Origin: Paraburkholderia fungorum
Lineage (GTDB): Bacteria; Pseudomonadota; Gammaproteobacteria; Burkholderiales; Burkholderiaceae
Direction of reading: 5' to 3'
NCBI RefSeq assembly: GCF_902833645.1
Contig: NZ_CADFGE010000015.1
Span: 62,001 to 126,000, forward strand
Length of the DNA stretch: 64,000 nt
The notes under the pieces were generated by a model that worked only from the letters and a program-made list of their open reading frames with translations, was not told the origin of the DNA and ran no database searches. The position numbers were made by a program, and so were the translations under genes. Shown here in pieces: positions 25,507-33,728 of this stretch. Within the stretch, counting starts at the first letter, position 1. Each line of letters starts with the position of its first letter.

Positions 25507-26432
25507 GCGGCGTGGCAAACCCGCGTGTGGAGCGTGTCGAAGCGGCAAACCAGGCGCCCGCGTCGGTCGGCGAGAGCCCGGTGTGGCGCGCGGCGGAGCA
25601 GGCGCTCTACTGGGTGGATATTCCGGCGCAAAAGATTGTGCGGCTGCGGCCCGCTTCGGCGGAGCGCGCCGAGTGGCAATTGCCGGAGAAAGTGGCCTGT
25701 CTGGCGTTCGATCGGCACGGCACGGTGCTGGCGGGCTGCGAGACGGCGCTGTTCTCGGTCACGCTGACCAAGGGTACGTCCGGTACCGAACCGCTGGCCG
25801 TGACGCCACGGAGGCTTGCCGCACCGGTCTTCCCGTTCGCCGATATGCGTTTCAACGACGGCCGGTGTGATCGGCAAGGGCGCTTCTGGTCCGGCACGAT
25901 GGTTCAGGACATGGCAGCGGCAAATCCCGCCGGCGCGCTTTATCGCTTCGATGAGCGCGGCGTGTTGTCGGAGCCTTTTGTCGACGCCTTGATCACGCAA
26001 AATGGTCTGGCATGGTCGCCCGATGGGGCCACGATGTATCTGTCGGACTCGCATCCCCTGCGCCGGCAGATCTGGGCATTCGACTACGACGTCGAGACGG
26101 GCGAGCCGCGCAACCGGCGCGTATTCGCCGACCTGCACGATTACGCCGGACGTCCCGACGGCGCGGCGGTGGATGTGGATGGCTGCTACTGGATCTGCGC
26201 GAACGACGCGGGTCTGCTGTTTCGCTTTACCCCGCAAGGCAAGCTCGATCGGCAGATTGCCGTGCCGGCCATCAAGCCGTCGATGTGCGCATTCGGCGGC
26301 AACAACCTCGATACGTTGTTCGTGACGTCGATTCGCCCCGCGACCGGCGCGAGCGAACACGACGGCCATCTGTTAGCCGTCCGCCCCGGTGTGACGGGGC
26401 TGCCCGAGCCTGAGTACGCGGGCGAACTGTGA
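25503..26432 (+). CDS. SMP-30/gluconolactonase-family aldarolactonase
   Basis: A 309-residue six-bladed beta-propeller lactonase that opens sugar lactones using one divalent metal. Metal ligands expected in the family are visible: Glu24 (SVGESPVW), Asn in 'MRFNDGRCDRQGRFW', Asn in 'ITQNGLAWSPDG' and Asp in 'YAGRPDGAAVDVDG'. It is translationally coupled to udh, so its likely job is to hydrolyse the galactaro- or glucarolactone that Udh makes, giving the aldarate for GarD. Exact lactone specificity is inferred from context. Confidence 0.88.
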   Translation: MSGVANPRVERVEAANQAPASVGESPVWRAAEQALYWVDIPAQKIVRLRPASAERAEWQLPEKVACLAFDRHGTVLAGCETALFSVTLTKGTSGTEPLAVTPRRLAAPVFPFADMRFNDGRCDRQGRFWSGTMVQDMAAANPAGALYRFDERGVLSEPFVDALITQNGLAWSPDGATMYLSDSHPLRRQIWAFDYDVETGEPRNRRVFADLHDYAGRPDGAAVDVDGCYWICANDAGLLFRFTPQGKLDRQIAVPAIKPSMCAFGGNNLDTLFVTSIRPATGASEHDGHLLAVRPGVTGLPEPEYAGEL

Positions 26433-26510
26433 AGAAATGACGCCCATGTGACTGGGCGCCGGGGCATTAGCATGTCGGCGCCCAACAGTAGTCGTTATTT
26501 ATTCATCGCT

Positions 26511-26522
26511 CGTCGTACAACA
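26511..26522. promoter_or_regulatory. Candidate uronate-regulon operator, distal to TRAP operon
   Basis: CGTCGTACAACA matches the GTYGTACRAC core completely. It is about 200 bases upstream of the second, stronger site at 26717. Confidence 0.55.
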
Positions 26523-26681
26523 TAGTGGCATAAATGCCACTTTCGGGTCATCTTCCTCTCTACGAAAAATATAAATCCACAAGATAGGAGATCGGCTTAT
26601 ATCCTTGTATGTATTAGCTTTTTGCCGAATTTAAACTCGGAAACTCTTACGTTCAACTTGCCTTCGTGCGGGTAAATACCG

Positions 26682-26691
26682 GCTGTACAAC
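26682..26691. promoter_or_regulatory. Weak operator-like site in TRAP promoter
   Basis: GCTGTACAAC shares GTACAAC with the other sites and overlaps the expected -35 position for a TATAGA -10 at 26704. It may be a third contact point. Confidence 0.35.
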
Positions 26692-26716
26692 TTAGCTTAC
26701 GTTTTATAGACTTCAT

Positions 26717-26734
26717 ATGTCGTCGTACAACATG
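26717..26734. promoter_or_regulatory. Uronate-regulon operator upstream of TRAP operon
   Basis: ATGTCGTCGTACAACATG carries a full GTYGTACRAC core and has outer inverted bases CATGT/ATG. It falls just after the candidate -10, a position fitting repression. Confidence 0.6.
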
Positions 26735-27062
26735 TAGGGCCAAACAATTTCATTTCGAGACACGTTTGGCCGCTGCACAAGGAGAGCGGCGTTCTCCGCG
26801 CGCGATCGACGCGCGCGAGGTTCAGCCGATGCAGTTGAAGCAAGGAAGTCTGATTGTCAGAGAGGAGTGCTGAGCATCTGTGCCGGGGAAAAAACGCACA
26901 GATCCGCACGTTATCACTCTCTCCCCGAAAGTGGGGTGATCGTACGGCAGAGAAAAAGCGCGGCATTTTTTGAAGCCGGGAGACGCATTAAAACCATGTC
27001 GCAACATCCGCACGCGGCCCGCCGCAATCGATTGGATGATCTATTTTTCAAGGAATGTCACG

Positions 27063-28055
27063 ATGAACAAGAAGTTTGCCTCTTCCCGTGTCTCGATGAT
27101 TGTCGCGGCCTCCGTGCTGGCGTTCAGCACCGTGTCGGCACACGCTCGCGTGTTCCGCGTGTCGGACGTGCATGGCGACACCTATCCGACCAATATGGCC
27201 GTGAAGTACATGGGCGAAGAAATCAGCAAGGCAACCGGTGGCAAGGATTCCGTGAAGGTCTTCGGCAACAGCGCGCTGGGCTCCGAAAACGACACGATCG
27301 ATCAGGTGCGTATTGGCGCACTGGATATGGCGCGCGCCAACGGCGCGGCATTCAACGAGATCGTGCCTGAATCGATGATCCCGTCGCTGCCGTTCCTGTT
27401 TCGCGACATCGACCATTTCCGCAAAGTGATGTACGGCCCGGAAGGCCAGAAGATTCTCGACGCCTTCTCGGCGAAGGGCATGATCGCGCTGACGTTCTAT
27501 GAGAGCGGCGCGCGCTCGATGTACGCGAAGAAGGCGATCCATTCGCCTGCCGACATGAAGGGCCTCAAGGTGCGTGTGCAGCCTTCGGACCTGATGGTCG
27601 ACGAAATCAAGGCGATGGGCGGCACGCCGACACCGATGCCGTTCGCCGAAGTCTATACCGGCCTGAAGACGGGTCTCGTGGATGGCGCTGAGAACAACCT
27701 GCCGTCGTACGAAGAAACCAAGCACTTCGAGGTCGCGCAGGTCTATTCCGAAACCCAGCATTCGATGACCCCGGAAGTTCTGGTGTTCTCCAAGAAGGTA
27801 TGGGACACGCTGACGCCGCAGGAGCAGGCCATCATCAAGAAGGCAGCGGCCGACTCGGTGCCGTACTACGAGAAGCTGTGGACCGCGCGCGAGGCTGACG
27901 CGGCCAAGACAGTCGCCAAGGGCGGCGCGACGCTCATCCCCGCGTCGCAGATCGACCGTCCGGCTTTCGTGAAGGCGATGCAGCCGGTCTGGGCGAAGTA
28001 TGAAAAGACTCCGCAAATGAAGCAGCTCGTCGACGAAATCCAGGCAATCAAATAA
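27063..28055 (+). CDS. dctP: TRAP transporter solute-binding protein (DctP type)
   Basis: A 330-residue periplasmic binding protein. A Sec signal peptide (MNKKFASSRVSMIVAASVLA..., cleavage after AHA near residue 28) precedes the mature protein. DctP-fold features follow: 'FAEVYTGLKTGLVDGAENN' with the carboxylate-binding Arg earlier in 'KGLKVRVQPSDLM'. AAGGA precedes ATG 27063. With the following permeases it makes a complete TRAP importer driven by ion gradients. The setting beside udh, garD and a porin suggests galacturonate, glucuronate or an aldarate, in line with characterised relatives from Burkholderiales, but the ligand is inferred. Confidence 0.9.
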   Translation: MNKKFASSRVSMIVAASVLAFSTVSAHARVFRVSDVHGDTYPTNMAVKYMGEEISKATGGKDSVKVFGNSALGSENDTIDQVRIGALDMARANGAAFNEIVPESMIPSLPFLFRDIDHFRKVMYGPEGQKILDAFSAKGMIALTFYESGARSMYAKKAIHSPADMKGLKVRVQPSDLMVDEIKAMGGTPTPMPFAEVYTGLKTGLVDGAENNLPSYEETKHFEVAQVYSETQHSMTPEVLVFSKKVWDTLTPQEQAIIKKAAADSVPYYEKLWTAREADAAKTVAKGGATLIPASQIDRPAFVKAMQPVWAKYEKTPQMKQLVDEIQAIK

Positions 28056-28074
28056 GTTGGAAGCAACGCGGTGG

Positions 28075-28109
28075 CGAAAGGCCTGACAGCACCTGCTGCG
28101 GGTCTTTCG
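28075..28109. terminator. Intercistronic hairpin between dctP and dctQ
   Basis: CGAAAGGCC pairs with GGTCTTTCG (one wobble) around an inner CAGCA/TGCTG stem. There is no long T-run. Such hairpins usually protect or partly terminate the dctP message so that binding protein is made in excess over the membrane subunits. Confidence 0.55.
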
Positions 28110-28197
28110 TGCCGTGTGGTTTCCTGATCTGTCCGGTGACGGGCGGAAGGATTCCTGAATATTAAAACCAGGTCCGATGTAGGCAAGGATGGGGTCA

Positions 28198-28677
28198 ATG
28201 AGTTTCATGAAGCGCCCAAATGATGTTCTCTTTCGCGTGCTGGTTGTCGTGGCGTCGGCGAGTCTCGCCACGCTGTGCCTGCTGGTGATCTATAGCGTGG
28301 TGATGCGCTATGTTTTCAGCGATGCACCGGATTTCGTCGAACCCATTGCGCTGCTGCTGGTGATCGTGATCGCCATGTTCGGCGCCGCGCTCAAGGTTCG
28401 CGAAGGCGGTCATATCGGGCTTGACTCGCTAGTCAAGAAATTGCCGCCGAACGGCCAGGTGGTCGCGCATGCGTTCCAGCATCTTTGTCTGATCGTGCTG
28501 GCCGTGGCGATTTTCTTCGGCTGCCTGCAGATGGCCGAGACGACGATGGACGACAAGATTCCAATTCTCGGTCTTCCGGAAGCGCTTCGTTATGTGATCC
28601 CGGTTATCGCCAGCGCCTGCATCGCTCTGTTCTCGCTAGAGAATCTGCTGGGGCTTTTCGCACAGAAACACAAATAG
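28198..28677 (+). CDS. dctQ: TRAP transporter small permease (DctQ)
   Basis: A 159-residue inner-membrane protein with four hydrophobic helices and the family 'FSDAPDFVEPIALLLVIVIAMFGAALKVREGGHIGLD' middle region. ATG 28198 is chosen because AAGGA lies eight bases upstream; ATG 28189 and 28207 are alternatives. It is followed seven bases later by dctM. Confidence 0.9.
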   Translation: MSFMKRPNDVLFRVLVVVASASLATLCLLVIYSVVMRYVFSDAPDFVEPIALLLVIVIAMFGAALKVREGGHIGLDSLVKKLPPNGQVVAHAFQHLCLIVLAVAIFFGCLQMAETTMDDKIPILGLPEALRYVIPVIASACIALFSLENLLGLFAQKHK

Positions 28678-28684
28678 AAGAATC

Positions 28685-30037
28685 ATGGAACTTGCCATCC
28701 TCTCAGTTAGTTTCCTCGTTTTCCTCGTATTCGGGGTTCCTGTTTCGTTTGCGCTGGGACTTTCGTGCGTCCTGACTTATCTGTATGAAGGCTTGCCGGC
28801 GGCCACCGCCATGCAGTCGATGATTTCGGGGATGAATGCGTTTTCGTTTCTCGCCGTCCCATTCTTCATTTTCTCGGGCGAGTTGATGTTGCACGGCGGT
28901 ATCGCCGACCGCATCCTGCGTTTCGCGCAGGCCACCGTGGGCCATTTCCGCGGCGGCCTGGGCATGGCGAACGTGGTTGCGTGCACGTTGTTCGGCGGCG
29001 TGTCCGGCTCGCCGACGGCGGACACGTCCGCGATGGGCGGCGTGGTCATTCCGCTGATGAAGCGTGAAGGCTACAGCGCGGCCTACGCGGTCAACGTGAC
29101 GACCCATTCGTCGCTCGCAGGCGCGTTGATGCCCACCTCGACGAACATGATCATTTACGCGTTCGCGGCTCAAGGCATTACTGGCACGTTGAACGGTCAG
29201 CGGCTGAGCGGCGTGTCGATCGGCGATCTGTTGTTCTCCGGTCTGTTGCCGGTGCTGTGGGTGATGGGTTTCGTGCTTATCGCCGCGTACTGGCAGGCGG
29301 TCAAGTTCGGCTATCCGCGCCGTCCTGACGGCTCGACCGAATTGCAGCGTTTTCCCGGCTGGCTCGCGGTGGTCCGCACGTTTCTGGGCGCGTTGCCGGG
29401 CTTGATGGTGATCGCGATCATTCTGTTCTGCGTGGCAAGAGGGATTGCCACCGCGACGGAAGCGGCAGCCATTGCCGTGGCTTACTCACTCGTGTTGACC
29501 ATCGTCGTGTATCGCACGATGACGAGGCAGAAGCTCTTTCATGCGCTGTCCAAGGCGGCTAAAACCACCGGCGTGGTGCTGCTGCTGATCGGCGTGTCGA
29601 ACATGCTGCGCTACCAGATGGCCTATCTGGAGATTCCCGACGCAATCGAGCACATGCTCGACGGCGCAACGAGTCACGCATGGCTGATGCTGCTTTACAT
29701 CAACATCATCCAGATCTTTCTCGGCACCTTCGTCGACATGGCGGCGCACATCCTGATCACGACACCGTTGTTCCTGCCGATGGCGATGCACGCCGGCGTG
29801 GGCCCGGTGCAGTTCGGGATCATGATCCTGCTGAACTGTGCGTTGGGTCTCGTGCATCCGCCGATCGGCTCGGTGCAGTTCATCGGTTGCGCGATCGGCA
29901 ACGTGTCGATCGGTGAGACGACCAAGGTGGCGTGGCCTTACTACCTGGCGATCTTCAGCGCGATCAACATTGTGACGTACGTACCGTTGTTTTCGACGTG
30001 GTTGCCTAGCCTGATCAATGGCCACCCGGTGTTTTAA
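28685..30037 (+). CDS. dctM: TRAP transporter large permease (DctM)
   Basis: A 450-residue inner-membrane carrier subunit with about twelve helices. 'AVPFFIFSGELMLHGGIADRIL', 'GVSGSPTADTSAMGGVVIPLMKREGYSAAYA' and 'LGTFVDMAAHILITTPLFLPMA' are DctM signatures. It carries out the ion-coupled transport step after DctP delivers substrate. The porin gene follows after 73 bases, so outer- and inner-membrane passage may be coexpressed. Confidence 0.93.
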   Translation: MELAILSVSFLVFLVFGVPVSFALGLSCVLTYLYEGLPAATAMQSMISGMNAFSFLAVPFFIFSGELMLHGGIADRILRFAQATVGHFRGGLGMANVVACTLFGGVSGSPTADTSAMGGVVIPLMKREGYSAAYAVNVTTHSSLAGALMPTSTNMIIYAFAAQGITGTLNGQRLSGVSIGDLLFSGLLPVLWVMGFVLIAAYWQAVKFGYPRRPDGSTELQRFPGWLAVVRTFLGALPGLMVIAIILFCVARGIATATEAAAIAVAYSLVLTIVVYRTMTRQKLFHALSKAAKTTGVVLLLIGVSNMLRYQMAYLEIPDAIEHMLDGATSHAWLMLLYINIIQIFLGTFVDMAAHILITTPLFLPMAMHAGVGPVQFGIMILLNCALGLVHPPIGSVQFIGCAIGNVSIGETTKVAWPYYLAIFSAINIVTYVPLFSTWLPSLINGHPVF

Positions 30038-30110
30038 CGCTTGATCAGGAGTCGGCGCCTGTAGAGGACTGCCAGACACGAAGAATAAGTTTTTTTACAG
30101 AGGAGCAGAA

Positions 30111-31322
30111 ATGAAAAAGGCAATCGCAACCTCGGCCCTTGGGTTGGTCGCCCTCGGCGCGCACGCTCAGAGCAGCGTGACGTTGTACGGTATCGTCGAT
30201 ACGGGGATCGGCTATCAGAGCAGCCAGACGTCGCTCGGTTCGACGTCGGGCGGCCGCTCGGTGATCAAGATGGTGAACGGCATCTGGGCGGGCAGCCGCT
30301 TCGGCCTGAAGGGCGGCGAAGATCTGGGTGGTGGCACGAAGGCGATCTTCCAGTTGGAAGAAGGCTTTAACAGTGCAACCGGCGCGCAGTCCGTTTCCGG
30401 CCTGGCGTTCAACCGTCAGGCGTATGTCGGCGTGACCAATGCCAGCTACGGTACGCTGACGGCAGGCCGCCAGTACACCTCGTACTACACGTTGCTGTCG
30501 CCGTATAGCCCGACCACGTGGCTGACGGGCGCTTACGGCGCACACCCGGGCGATATCGATTCGCTGGATACGCTGTACCGCGCGAATAACTCGCTGGTGT
30601 ACACCTCGCCGAGCATGCATGGCCTGACGGTGAGCGGTTCGTATTCGCTGGGCGGCGTGGCAGGCAGGACCAATGCCGGCTCGACGATCAGCGCGGCGGT
30701 TCAGTACCTGAACGGTCCGTTCGGGATCGCGGCGGGCTATCAGCGCATCAACAACTCGACGCTGGGCGGCGGCGCGTGGGGGGCTGATTCCACGACCTCG
30801 AATGCCGGCGCGCAGACGGCTGTGTCGGGTATCAACAACGGCTACCAGACGGCGCAGGCGCAGCAGCGCGTGGCGGTGACGGGCGGCTATGCGTTCAGCT
30901 CGCAATGGGACATCTCGTTCTCGTACTCGAACGTGCAATACGTCCCGGGCGTGAATTCGGCGTTCCACAACGAGGCGATCTTCAATACGGCTGGCGCTGT
31001 GCTGCACTACAAGCCGCTGACGGCGCTGGACCTGGCCGCCGGCTATAGCTACACGCGCGCAACGCAGGCGAATGGCATCACGAGCGCGGCGAGCTATCAG
31101 CAGTTCAATCTCTCGCAGTACTACAGCCTCTCAAAGCGGACCGGCCTGTACGCGCTGGAAGCTTACCAACGTGCGGGTGGCCAGACTCTGGCTCCAAACA
31201 AGGCCGGTACGTCCACGAGCATCATCAACGCAACGGCCGACATCGGCGACGGTCAGAACGGCGCACCGTCCTCGTCGCGCAGCCAGTTTGCGGCAGGCGT
31301 AGGCATCATCCACCGGTTCTGA
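30111..31322 (+). CDS. Gram-negative porin (OmpC-like, Burkholderiales type)
   Basis: A 403-residue outer-membrane 16-strand porin. The signal peptide (MKKAIATSALGLVALGAHA, cut before QSSV) leads into 'SSVTLYGIVDTGIGYQSS', and the chain ends 'GVGIIHRF' with the C-terminal Phe needed for assembly. 'GLKGGEDLGGGTKAIFQLE' and 'FNRQAYVGV' are typical. It is longer than the usual ~360-385 residues. It comes straight after the TRAP operon; AGAGGAG precedes the start. Its position suggests it helps sugar acids cross the outer membrane, although it may be a general pore. Confidence 0.92.
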   Translation: MKKAIATSALGLVALGAHAQSSVTLYGIVDTGIGYQSSQTSLGSTSGGRSVIKMVNGIWAGSRFGLKGGEDLGGGTKAIFQLEEGFNSATGAQSVSGLAFNRQAYVGVTNASYGTLTAGRQYTSYYTLLSPYSPTTWLTGAYGAHPGDIDSLDTLYRANNSLVYTSPSMHGLTVSGSYSLGGVAGRTNAGSTISAAVQYLNGPFGIAAGYQRINNSTLGGGAWGADSTTSNAGAQTAVSGINNGYQTAQAQQRVAVTGGYAFSSQWDISFSYSNVQYVPGVNSAFHNEAIFNTAGAVLHYKPLTALDLAAGYSYTRATQANGITSAASYQQFNLSQYYSLSKRTGLYALEAYQRAGGQTLAPNKAGTSTSIINATADIGDGQNGAPSSSRSQFAAGVGIIHRF

Positions 31323-31335
31323 TCGGTCTGGTGGC

Positions 31336-31361
31336 GTGGCGGCGTCTGCTGATGCCGCCAC
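31336..31361. terminator. Hairpin after the porin gene
   Basis: GTGGCGGC pairs perfectly with GCCGCCAC over a ten-base loop, 14 bases after the porin stop. There is no T-run, so termination strength is uncertain. Confidence 0.5.
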
Positions 31362-31434
31362 AGCGACGCGAGTCGAATACGCGTCGCCGGAAAGACCTGC
31401 TGCGCGTGCAATACGCGCAGCATTTTCACTTGCC

Positions 31435-31626
31435 TCATGCGTCCGCTTCGGACCACAAACGCCCACCTGTTGCCCAGTTCTCGCGCTTGACGTCGGTCAG
31501 AATGATATCCACTGAGTTCGGTTCGACGCCGAGCGATTCGCAAGTCGCCTTGGTAATGGCTTCGACGAACTGACGTTTCTGTTCCAGCGAGCGGCCTTCG
31601 AAGAGTTCGATATGAAACGTGGGCAT
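31435..31626 (-). CDS. 4-oxalocrotonate tautomerase family protein
   Basis: A 63-residue protein. After removal of Met the N-terminus is Pro, the catalytic base of the family, followed by the beta-alpha-beta pattern 'PTFHIELFEGRSLEQKRQFVEAITKAT'. Relatives form hexamers and tautomerise enols or act as dehalogenases. It follows the class II aldolase gene by 42 bases on the same strand, so the two may be cotranscribed. The substrate is not apparent. Confidence 0.88.
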   Translation of the reverse strand: MPTFHIELFEGRSLEQKRQFVEAITKATCESLGVEPNSVDIILTDVKRENWATGGRLWSEADA

Positions 31627-31668
31627 TGCGTGACTCCGTGGTGAATAGCGTAGCGTTGAAAAATGAAT

Positions 31669-32445
31669 CTAGTCCCGGTACGTGCGATCGAGCCGGTCGA
31701 GCTTGCGTAGCAAGGCGGGCCATTCCAGCGCGCCTTCGATTGCGCCGCCGTCAAACAGTTGCTCGGCTGTGCGAGCGGCTACGGCATCGCTCGGCACGAC
31801 GAGTTCGCTGCCGCACGCCTGTGCCTGCAACTGGATTTCGCAAGCCTTGATCAGCGTCGCCATCAACACATAAGCTTCGGCAATCGTGCGGCCGGCGGTG
31901 AGCGTGCCGTGATTGCGCAACAGCATGGCAGGTTTGTCGGCGAGATGCGCGACGAGTCGTTCGCCCTCGGCCGGCGTAAAGGCGAGGCCTTCGTAATCGT
32001 GATACGCGAGGTGGCCGTAAAAGCGCAGTGCGTGCTGCGACGCCGGCAGCAATCCGGCCGGTTGAGCGGAAACCGCCACGCCCGCGGTATTGTGCAAGTG
32101 CATCACGCAGAACGCGTCGGCGCGGGCCGCATGCACGGCGGCGTGCAGCGCAAAACCGGTGGCGTTGACCGGATGTTCGCTCGCGCCCACGACGTTGCCT
32201 TCGATATCGATCTTCACCAGGTTTGACGCGCACACTTCGTCGAACGCGAGACCGAACGGATTGATCAGGAAGTGGCCCGGTTCGCCGGGAACGCTGGCCG
32301 AGATATGCGTGTAGACCAGATCGTCCCAGCCGTTGAGCGCCGCGAGGCGGTAGGCGGCGGCCAGGTCGACGCGGGTCTGCTGTTCGGCTTCGGACCTCGG
32401 CCCTGCCTCGGTGACACGGCCGGTGGGCGTATGGGTGAACGACAT
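31669..32445 (-). CDS. Class II aldolase/adducin family protein
   Basis: A 258-residue Zn-type aldolase-fold protein. 'LAAAYRLAALNGWDDLVYTHISASVPG' opens the domain, 'FCVMHLHNTAGVAVSAQ' carries the first His pair and 'LLRNHGTLTAGRTIAEAY' the later metal His. An acidic residue of the classical aldolases is not obvious, as in many uncharacterised members. AGGAGA lies before the start. Upstream on the same strand is the tautomerase's partner position, and downstream the urea-transporter-like gene begins a separate unit. Function unknown. Confidence 0.87.
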   Translation of the reverse strand: MSFTHTPTGRVTEAGPRSEAEQQTRVDLAAAYRLAALNGWDDLVYTHISASVPGEPGHFLINPFGLAFDEVCASNLVKIDIEGNVVGASEHPVNATGFALHAAVHAARADAFCVMHLHNTAGVAVSAQPAGLLPASQHALRFYGHLAYHDYEGLAFTPAEGERLVAHLADKPAMLLRNHGTLTAGRTIAEAYVLMATLIKACEIQLQAQACGSELVVPSDAVAARTAEQLFDGGAIEGALEWPALLRKLDRLDRTYRD

Positions 32446-32490
32446 GTGTGTCTCCTGAGATTGCCTGGTGGGTTCGGGCTGCGGTTGCGC

Positions 32491-33456
32491 CTAACCCGCG
32501 CGTCTGACCGATGCAGACGACGTTCCGGCCGAAGCCGGCGACGTGACACGCCGTCCGGTTCCGCCATGCGCGGCCGGTTCGGACACTGCCGCGGCATGCG
32601 CGAATCGGCCAGCGAGCCACTGCATGCTCCACGTCGCGAGTACGAACGGCGCAGTCATGGCCGGCAACGCATAGTAGGTGGCAGTCATTTGCAGCGCCAC
32701 GGAAAGCATCACGCCCCCAAGCGTCGCCGCGATGCCGGAATCGGCCAGCGCGATCGCCGTCAGCACGCCATTGAATCCTAACAGGCCGGCGTCGAACGAG
32801 CCCGGGCTCGCGCCGAGCAACAGATGCGCGGCGCTTGCTAGGGCCGCGCCGGCCAGCGCCCACAACGCATGCCGTCTTGAAGCAGCCGCAATGCCGATCA
32901 ACACGAGCAAGCCCGGCAGCGCGCCAGACGCAAAACCGGTTTGCGCGAATCCGGCGAGTACGCCGCTGCTCAATTGCGCCGCCCGAGGTGCGTGCTCTGT
33001 AAGGGAGAGCGTTTGCTGCGTGACGCGTGTCGCCAGCGGCAACCAGAGCCATGTGACGATCAAACAGGGGCTGGAGAAATAGCCGAGCCCACGCGCACGC
33101 AGCCAGCGCGACCACGGTTCCAGCAGCCACGCAGCCCCTGTCGCGGCCAGAATCGCCACAGCGGCGGCGGTCGCGTTGGCGGCGATGAAACTGAATGCGG
33201 CGAGACCGGCCAGCGCACCATTAAAGCCGTGCAGACCGGCCTGCGTGTCGTCTTCCGGAGATCCGGCCAACACCGCGCTGACGTTGGCCGCGACTGCGCC
33301 CATCAACGCCGCGCAGGCGAGGCGCGGATCGCATAGCAGCCATGCGGCGAGCAGGCACGCGCCGGTGAACGCGTTCGGCTGCAGCACGATCTGGCCGAAA
33401 CTGCGCAACAGGGTGCGCATGGCGGCGGATTGTGCTTCGGTTGCAGGGGCGAGCAT
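32491..33456 (-). CDS. Urea-transporter (UT) family membrane protein
   Basis: A 321-residue inner-membrane protein with two homologous halves. Each half has the UT hallmark: 'GLHGFNGALAGLAAF' in the first and 'GLLGFNGVLTAIALADS' in the second. 'RSFGQIVLQPNAFTGACLL' and 'GYFSSPCLIVTWLWL' also match. UT proteins form trimeric channels for urea. No urease or urea-cycle genes are near, so function is by family only. It precedes the aldolase by 45 bases on the same strand and may be in one transcript with it. Confidence 0.85.
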   Translation of the reverse strand: MLAPATEAQSAAMRTLLRSFGQIVLQPNAFTGACLLAAWLLCDPRLACAALMGAVAANVSAVLAGSPEDDTQAGLHGFNGALAGLAAFSFIAANATAAAVAILAATGAAWLLEPWSRWLRARGLGYFSSPCLIVTWLWLPLATRVTQQTLSLTEHAPRAAQLSSGVLAGFAQTGFASGALPGLLVLIGIAAASRRHALWALAGAALASAAHLLLGASPGSFDAGLLGFNGVLTAIALADSGIAATLGGVMLSVALQMTATYYALPAMTAPFVLATWSMQWLAGRFAHAAAVSEPAAHGGTGRRVTSPASAGTSSASVRRAG

Positions 33457-33728
33457 GATCAGGGGCGGCGAATTCGAGGCGGCGTGACGCTGCCGCGTGC
33501 GGTTCAGACGCGCGCGGCGGGCCAGGTTGACGGTGAACCGCGAGCATAGGCCACTTGCCTCACATCAGGCATCGTCAGATGTTGATAGTGGCTATTTGCG
33601 ACACGTATGCTGCATGGCGCCATGAGCTGGAAAATTGCGCGTTCGGCGAACCGAAAGCTTTCGCGCTAGGATAAGAATCCGGCGCGCATGCCGTTCCGGT
33701 TCATTTCGTTCCAGAAGGAGACTGACTG

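Larger units (their letters stand above)
26433..27062. promoter_or_regulatory. Long leader region upstream of TRAP operon
   Basis: No gene is supported in these 630 bases. Just after the lactonase stop is a short hairpin (CGCCCA/TGGGCG near 26440-26457). Three candidate operators follow at about 26511, 26682 and 26717. A weak TATAGA -10 element at 26704-26709 sits between the last two. Beyond it are a stem of GGCCAAAC (26738-26745) with GTTTGGCC (26764-26771) and a further GC-rich hairpin near 26796-26820, which would make a structured leader of over 300 bases. Confidence 0.55.

Noticed and set aside
26697..26966. 89-codon leftward frame in the TRAP leader
   Set aside because: It is opposite to the expected leader transcript and crosses an operator; no similarity seen.
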